Of a stretch of DNA of 64,000 bases, positions 59,579-64,000 are shown piece by piece. The stretch comes from an uncultured Amphritea sp. (GTDB lineage Bacteria; Pseudomonadota; Gammaproteobacteria; Pseudomonadales; Balneatricaceae). The DNA is taken from the NCBI RefSeq assembly GCF_937127095.1, contig NZ_CAKZLP010000054.1, positions 1 through 64,000 of the forward strand, in the 5' to 3' direction. Every line of letters starts with the position of its first letter. Position 1 is the stretch's first letter. The notes below the pieces were generated by a model, which worked only from the letters and a program-made list of their open reading frames with translations, did not search any database and was not told the origin of the DNA. The position numbers and the translations under genes were made by a program.

Positions 59579-59594
59579 TCCACCAAAAGGTGGA
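59579..59594. promoter_or_regulatory. Inverted repeat upstream of the phospholyase-kinase operon
   Basis: TCCACC-AAAA-GGTGGA is a perfect inverted repeat, 80 bases ahead of the phospholyase ATG. It shares its half-site pattern and four-base spacer with the box in the luxR/porin intergenic region. No T run follows on the minus strand, so it is not a luxR terminator. Confidence 0.6.
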
Positions 59595-59628
59595 AGCGGA
59601 CAGATTAGCGCAATTATAGATGCGTTTT

Positions 59629-60327
59629 TCAGGCTTGCAGATCCAGCAGAACGCTGGCTATCAGTTCACTGCGAGATTGTACTGAGACTTTCTGAAAGAT
59701 GTGATGCAGGTGAGTCTTAACCGTCGCCAGTCCAAGACCTAGATCAACCGCAATCTCTTTATTACTCGAGCCACTCAATAACAACTCAAGCACATCCAAT
59801 TCACGTTCGGTCAGTGCGTATTTATCGGTAATTGAACTGCGTTCTGCATTCCGGTGAGGCAGATATACCGCATTCAGACTGTATTCGAGAAAGGGCTGTA
59901 GTTTACGTAATAGTTGCAACTCATCATCGCTATAGTTGCCCAATCGTTCTTCACGCAACATCGACAACACCGCAATAATGCGCTCTTCACTGCGAAAAAA
60001 AATATCCGCTACATAGCGATGATTATTGGGCACCATAAACTCCTGATAATAGATGGTCTGCTTCAGGAGGTGCGGCGACATCTGTGAATCAAGAGTGACC
60101 ACCCGCTCGACGCTACGATTGAAACGTTCCGGATTTAACGGATCCATGTTTCTGTATGTCGTTTCATATTGCTTTTCAATATCAGAGCCACTTTTATACA
60201 CCACGGCCCCGCGATGGCGCATATCGGGCTCAACCAGAAAAAACACCGATTCACTCAACGGGATCAGATCGTTAATCAGGTCCAGGGCTTTACGCTGAAA
60301 TATATTTGGAAACTTAGGTTGTGGCAT
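59629..60327 (-). CDS. LuxR-family transcriptional regulator
   Basis: 232 residues. The C-terminal LuxR/GerE helix-turn-helix is LTERELDVLELLLSGSSNKEIAVDLGLGLATVKTHLHHIFQKV. The N-terminal 150 residues hold an unrecognised sensory domain (VFFLVEPDMRHRGAVVYKSG) with no receiver aspartate pattern. It sits in the catabolic island, upstream of the phospholyase operon and divergent from the porin, so it probably regulates both. Confidence 0.87.
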   Translation of the reverse strand: MPQPKFPNIFQRKALDLINDLIPLSESVFFLVEPDMRHRGAVVYKSGSDIEKQYETTYRNMDPLNPERFNRSVERVVTLDSQMSPHLLKQTIYYQEFMVPNNHRYVADIFFRSEERIIAVLSMLREERLGNYSDDELQLLRKLQPFLEYSLNAVYLPHRNAERSSITDKYALTERELDVLELLLSGSSNKEIAVDLGLGLATVKTHLHHIFQKVSVQSRSELIASVLLDLQA

Positions 60328-60406
60328 CTATCTAATCCAATATTTCATGATGAATGAACCGCCAATAAGGTTGCCAGACTCTGACAGGCAATACAAACAT
60401 CACGAT

Positions 60407-60424
60407 ATCAACCATACGGTTGAT
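60407..60424. promoter_or_regulatory. Inverted repeat between luxR and porin
   Basis: ATCAACC-ATAC-GGTTGAT is a perfect inverted repeat with 7-bp arms and a four-base spacer in the divergent luxR/porin intergenic region. The core TC(A/C)ACC-N4-GGT(G/T)GA is shared with the site at 59579-59594. It is the best operator candidate for the LuxR protein. Confidence 0.6.
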
Positions 60425-60529
60425 TACTTTCAGCGTTGATTCCGGGTCGAATAAAGGCGTAGTTGGTCTGGTTATCTACTCCCTTCAATAACCGCTTCTG
60501 CTAAAAAAACAAAGAATCCCCGGAGGATC

Positions 60530-61804
60530 ATGTCGATGACACAACACTTTAAACAAAAGCTCTCTGCTGTAGCGCTGGGTTCAGCCATTGCCCTGGTTTC
60601 AGGTTCAGCATCTGCTTACAACCTCTATAGCGAAAACGGTTCTGAACTGAATCTGGATATAGAAGCCGTTGTTGGCACATTCAGCAGCCAGGAAAACTAT
60701 TTTGGCAAAAGCGGTAACAGCTCCAGCTGGCAGGAAGGCTACCTGAAGGCTGGCTTCAGTGGCAGCAAAGAAGTCTCTACTGAAAGCACCATCTATGGCG
60801 GTATAAATTTTGTTTCTTCCGGCACCTGGGGTGACGGCGATGCCGGTGGTAACACGAATGGTAGCGAGCGCCATACCGAAATTGAAGACGCCTTTGTGGG
60901 TGTCCGTACAGGCTTACTGGATCTCTCTATCGGTCGGCAGAATTTCTCCATTGGCGATGGCTTTTTAATCAACGGCGATGCGTTAAACCTCGGTGAAGGT
61001 GTTTTCCCTGATTCCAACCGTGGTGGCGCATACTGGCTGGCAGCCCGGAAAGCATTCGACCAGACCGTAATTGCCCGTATTGGTGGTGAAGACGGCCTGC
61101 GCGGAGACCTGTTTTACCTTGGGTCAGACAATAAGGCTCAATCCGAAATGGAGCTGGGCGGTGCAAACATCGAGTATGTTACTGAAAAAGGCACTTTCGG
61201 AGCTACATACATCAAGGGACTTAACGCCGTAGACAATGCCAAACGTGATGGACAGAAGACTGTCAGCGTGCGTTTCCAGGGTAATGCAGGTGTTGAAAAC
61301 CTCTTCCTGTCTGCAGAATATGCTGATCAGTCTCAGGGCGACAGTTCTGCCGATGCGAATGCATGGTATGCAGAAGCGGGTTGGACCTTTGCCGATGTTG
61401 CCTGGTCTCCACAGCTGACTTATCGCTACACGAAGTACGATGAAGGCTTTGACTCCCTGTTCTACGGTTTCAACCGTGGCTACGGTACCTGGTTCCAGGG
61501 TGAGGTTGCGGCCAACTACGCCGGTCCGTTCGGTTCTTCTGCCGAAATCCAGCATGTGTCGCTTAAAGCCTCTCCTACCGAGATGCTGTCTGTTGGTGCG
61601 CTGTTCTTTGACTTCAGCAATTCAACCACGTTTGGCTCAAACTCCGATGGCCAGGAAGTAGATCTGTACGCTGAATGGGTTGTGAATGATCACCTGATCA
61701 TCAGCCCACTAATCGGTGTTTATTCCCCTGATAGCGATAATGCTACCCAGAATACCAACGACGATAACTTCTACGCTCAGGTTATCGCTATCGTACCATT
61801 TTAA
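60530..61804 (+). CDS. Outer-membrane beta-barrel porin
   Basis: 424 residues with a signal peptide cut near ASAYN; GGAGG lies just before the ATG at 60530 (a second ATG six bases on is possible). The mature part is made of alternating short strands with aromatic girdles (FVSSGTWGDGDA, YTKYDEGFDSLFYGF). It ends in IAIVPF, with a terminal Phe as required for outer-membrane assembly. The class is not certain. It opens a plus-strand pair with an aldehyde dehydrogenase and probably brings in the substrate of the island. Confidence 0.8.
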   Translation: MSMTQHFKQKLSAVALGSAIALVSGSASAYNLYSENGSELNLDIEAVVGTFSSQENYFGKSGNSSSWQEGYLKAGFSGSKEVSTESTIYGGINFVSSGTWGDGDAGGNTNGSERHTEIEDAFVGVRTGLLDLSIGRQNFSIGDGFLINGDALNLGEGVFPDSNRGGAYWLAARKAFDQTVIARIGGEDGLRGDLFYLGSDNKAQSEMELGGANIEYVTEKGTFGATYIKGLNAVDNAKRDGQKTVSVRFQGNAGVENLFLSAEYADQSQGDSSADANAWYAEAGWTFADVAWSPQLTYRYTKYDEGFDSLFYGFNRGYGTWFQGEVAANYAGPFGSSAEIQHVSLKASPTEMLSVGALFFDFSNSTTFGSNSDGQEVDLYAEWVVNDHLIISPLIGVYSPDSDNATQNTNDDNFYAQVIAIVPF

Positions 61805-61809
61805 AAACC

Positions 61810-61856
61810 GGGCTCTATCTATATAACTATAACAGAGCCCTGCCTTTGCAGGGCTC
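61810..61856 (+). promoter_or_regulatory. Mutually exclusive hairpins between porin and aldehyde dehydrogenase
   Basis: AGAGCCC (61834-61840) can pair with GGGCTCT (61810-61816). It can also pair as part of the perfect stem GAGCCCTGC-CTTT-GCAGGGCTC (61835-61856). The second hairpin ends ten bases before the AGGAGA of the dehydrogenase. Without a T run it is probably an RNA-stability or attenuation element that lets the porin be expressed more than the dehydrogenase. Confidence 0.45.
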
Positions 61857-61878
61857 ACTTGTCTCCAGGAGAACCAAG

Positions 61879-63291
61879 ATGCTGACCTCTTTTTCATTGA
61901 CCATTAACGGTGAACAACTTGCTGGCGCAGCAGGCACCTTTGACGTAATCAACCCGGCGACCGAAGAGGTTATTGTTTCTGCCCCTCTCGCGTCGGTCGA
62001 ACAGCTGGATCAGGCCGTTACCGCAGCCACCCATGCTTTTAAAACCTGGCAGCACACCTCCGATGCAGAACGCCAGGCTCTGATGCATAAGATTGCCGAT
62101 CTGATTGAAGCCAAGGCCGATGAACTGGCGGAGATCATTGTTCTGGAGCAGGGTAAGCCGATGTTTCTCGCTCAGGCAGAAGTGGGTGGAGCTGTCGCCT
62201 GGACCCGCTACAATGCAGACCTGACTATTCCGGTAAAAATTATCGAGGACAGCGAGCACAAACGGATCGAAGCACACCACAAACCGCTGGGAGTGGTTGC
62301 CTCTATCACGCCGTGGAACTGGCCGCTGATGATCGCTATCTGGCACATCATGCCGGCACTGCGCACCGGTAATACCGTCATCTGCAAACCATCAGAATAT
62401 ACGCCACTGAATACCCTGCGACTGGTTGAGCTGATCAACGAAGTCCTGCCTGCAGGCGTGGTCAATGTGCTAACCGGACAAGCCGAAATCGGCGGCGCGA
62501 TCAGCAGCCATCCGGGTATCAGTAAAATTGTCTTTACCGGATCAACCCCTACCGGACAGCGGATTATGAGCAGTGCCGCTGCCAATCTTAAACGTCTGAC
62601 GCTGGAGCTGGGGGGTAACGATGCCGCCATCGTCCTGCCGGATGCCGATGTTGATGCCATTGCCGAGGGGATCTTCCAGACTGCGTTCCTGAATATGGGA
62701 CAGACCTGCGCAGCCCTGAAGCGCCTCTATGTGCATGACGACATCTATGACGCCCTGTGTAACAAGCTGGCTGAGATTGCTCAGGCACAGGTTGTTGGTA
62801 ATGGTCTTGAAGCTGGAACTACCTTCGGCCCGATACAAAACGCCAACCAGTTCAGAATTGTCAGCGAACTGGTTGAAGATGCAAAAGCCAATGGTGCACG
62901 CATTCTCTGTGGCGGTGAACCACTGGAAGGCAATGGTTATTTCTATCCGCCGACCATTGTTGCGGACATTACTGACGGTGTCCGCCTCGTTGATAAAGAG
63001 CAGTTTGGCCCGGTACTGCCTGTTATTCGCTTTACCGACGTGGAAGATGCTCTGGCCCGGGCGAACTCAGCCAATGTTGGCCTGGGTGGATCGGTATGGT
63101 CCGCAGATATTGAGAAAGCCACGCAGATCGCCAGCCAGCTTGAATGCGGTACCGCCTGGATCAACGGACACGCCGAAGTACTGCCCCACGCGCCTTTTGG
63201 CGGCTGTAAGATGTCGGGCTTTGGTGTCGAGTTCGGTGAAGAGGGGATGTTGGAATATACCCAAATGCAGGTACTCAATATCAACAAATAA
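61879..63291 (+). CDS. NAD-dependent aldehyde dehydrogenase
   Basis: 470 residues from the ATG at 61879, after AGGAGA; a TTG at 61846 falls inside a hairpin and was rejected. The catalytic Cys is in [13 protein letters not shown], the base Glu in [12 protein letters not shown], and the Rossmann motif is in [13 protein letters not shown]. It belongs to a broad class and its substrate is open. Its place behind a porin and near a phospholyase suggests oxidation of the aldehyde made by that enzyme. A terminator follows. Confidence 0.9.
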   Translation: MLTSFSLTINGEQLAGAAGTFDVINPATEEVIVSAPLASVEQLDQAVTAATHAFKTWQHTSDAERQALMHKIADLIEAKADELAEIIVLEQGKPMFLAQAEVGGAVAWTRYNADLTIPVKIIEDSEHKRIEAHHKPLGVVASITPWNWPLMIAIWHIMPALRTGNTVICKPSEYTPLNTLRLVELINEVLPAGVVNVLTGQAEIGGAISSHPGISKIVFTGSTPTGQRIMSSAAANLKRLTLELGGNDAAIVLPDADVDAIAEGIFQTAFLNMGQTCAALKRLYVHDDIYDALCNKLAEIAQAQVVGNGLEAGTTFGPIQNANQFRIVSELVEDAKANGARILCGGEPLEGNGYFYPPTIVADITDGVRLVDKEQFGPVLPVIRFTDVEDALARANSANVGLGGSVWSADIEKATQIASQLECGTAWINGHAEVLPHAPFGGCKMSGFGVEFGEEGMLEYTQMQVLNINK

Positions 63292-63310
63292 TTCCTCAGC
63301 CAGAGGTTAT

Positions 63311-63334
63311 GCGGGGGCAGATTCCCCCGCTTTT
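63311..63334 (+). terminator. Rho-independent terminator after the aldehyde dehydrogenase
   Basis: GCGGGGG-CAGATT-CCCCCGC hairpin followed by TTTT, 19 bases after the stop and 25 bases before the tyrS start. Confidence 0.88.
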
Positions 63335-63358
63335 CCCTATATCTATGACACAAAAACG

Positions 63359-64000
63359 ATGACCGATATAAACCTTATTGACGACCTTAAAGGTCGTGGA
63401 CTGATCGCCCAGCAAAGCGGCGATGCCGAAAAACTGACTGAACATCTGCAACAAACACGAACCCTGTATTGTGGCTTTGATCCAACCGCAGACAGCCTGC
63501 ATATTGGCCACCTGGTGCCGTTGTTAATGCTTAAACGTTTTCAACAGGCAGGACACCGGCCTATCGCATTGATTGGTGGGGCAACCGGAATGATTGGCGA
63601 CCCCAGTTTTAAAGCCACAGAGCGAAGTCTGAATACGGTTGAAACGGTTGATCAGTGGATTCAGAGCATCAGTGATCAGCTCGCCCGCTTTATCGACTTC
63701 GAGTGCGGCGCCGAATCAGCCATGATCGCGAATAATCGTGACTGGATGGGCAGCATGGATATCATGAGTTTTCTGCGTGATATCGGCAAACATTTCTCGG
63801 TGAATGCCATGATCAACAAGGAATCGGTACGTCAGCGTATTGAACGCCCGGATCAGGGGATCTCCTTTACCGAGTTTTCCTACAGTTTGCTGCAGTCTTA
63901 CGATTTTGCCGAGCTTAACCGCAGCTATGAGTGTTCGCTGCAGATCGGCGGTAATGATCAGTGGGGCAACATCACCGCCGGTATCGACCTGACCCGGCGA
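63359..64000 (+). CDS. tyrS: Tyrosyl-tRNA synthetase (partial, cut by window edge)
   Basis: The first 214 codons, starting at the ATG at 63359 ([20 protein letters not shown]), run open to the window end. The class I HIGH-type motif is HIGH in [12 protein letters not shown], preceded by the tyrosine-binding [20 protein letters not shown], which lines the tyrosine pocket, is near the edge. The KMSKS-type loop would lie downstream of the window. It charges tyrosine to its tRNA. Confidence 0.96.
   Translation, partial: MTDINLIDDLKGRGLIAQQSGDAEKLTEHLQQTRTLYCGFDPTADSLHIGHLVPLLMLKRFQQAGHRPIALIGGATGMIGDPSFKATERSLNTVETVDQWIQSISDQLARFIDFECGAESAMIANNRDWMGSMDIMSFLRDIGKHFSVNAMINKESVRQRIERPDQGISFTEFSYSLLQSYDFAELNRSYECSLQIGGNDQWGNITAGIDLTRR

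Noticed and set aside
59579..59594. TCCACC-AAAA-GGTGGA as a luxR terminator
   Set aside because: No T run follows on the minus strand, and the half-sites match the box upstream of the porin.

Overview
The window looks like a chromosomal segment of a marine gammaproteobacterium of the Oceanospirillaceae type (Amphritea, Neptunomonas or Marinobacterium-like). The evidence is an ectoine/hydroxyectoine operon with its own aspartokinase, a fused LplT-Aas lipid-repair protein, a DUF2796 (ZrgA-like) zinc operon, moderate GC, and housekeeping proteins (UvrB, MetG, TrmA, RlmF, TyrS) that read as gammaproteobacterial. I see no insertion sequence, phage, integrase or CRISPR array. The genus is inference from gene content only.

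Layout. 0-7 kb: tRNA-Val, a response regulator with a CheC-type phosphatase site coupled to a PAS-GGDEF cyclase, alanine dehydrogenase, and a Cache-PAS-GGDEF-EAL protein. 7-11 kb: uvrB and an aspartate aminotransferase. 10.5-16.7 kb: a TetR-controlled tripartite RND efflux operon. 16.7-20.7 kb: a lone periplasmic binding protein divergent from a PAS-GGDEF-EAL sensor. 20.8-22.7 kb: a hypothetical gene and mgtE. 23-28.7 kb: ectR, then ectA, ectB, a frameshifted small gene, ectC, ectD and ask. 28.8-32 kb: an internally duplicated hypothetical protein, another hypothetical, dcd and an Mrp-type ATPase. 32.2-35.3 kb: a zinc operon (DUF2796, ABC ATPase, permease, DUF3299) behind a near-perfect Zur box. 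35.5-41.7 kb: lplT-aas, trmA and an HDOD protein. 42-46 kb: metG, a CYTH protein and srkA. 46-53 kb: a degenerate GGDEF protein, ornithine/lysine decarboxylase, a CBS protein, DUF1127, a MocR regulator, rlmF and small hypotheticals. 53-54.5 kb: a DMT exporter and an HpaR-like MarR. 54.6-63.3 kb: a catabolic island (two aldehyde dehydrogenases, SDR, small-molecule kinase, phospholyase-like aminotransferase, LuxR regulator, porin). 63.4 kb to the end: tyrS, cut by the window edge.

The most notable points are these. (1) An 83-codon cupin-like gene lies between ectB and ectC, broken by one base at a G6 tract, so it is a phase-variation, frameshifting or decay candidate in a well-studied operon. 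(2) The catabolic island pairs a HxDxxxxN kinase with an aminotransferase-fold protein closely resembling ethanolamine-phosphate/phosphohydroxylysine phospholyases. Two matching inverted repeats, TC(A/C)ACC-N4-GGT(G/T)GA, sit upstream of the porin and upstream of the phospholyase, which suggests one LuxR-controlled regulon for an amino-alcohol substrate. (3) The aldehyde dehydrogenase promoter at 56.2 kb carries a perfect 16-bp palindrome over its -35 box. (4) The zinc operon has a Zur operator. (5) The binding protein at 16.8 kb has no permease and faces a GGDEF-EAL sensor, recalling NspS-MbaA.
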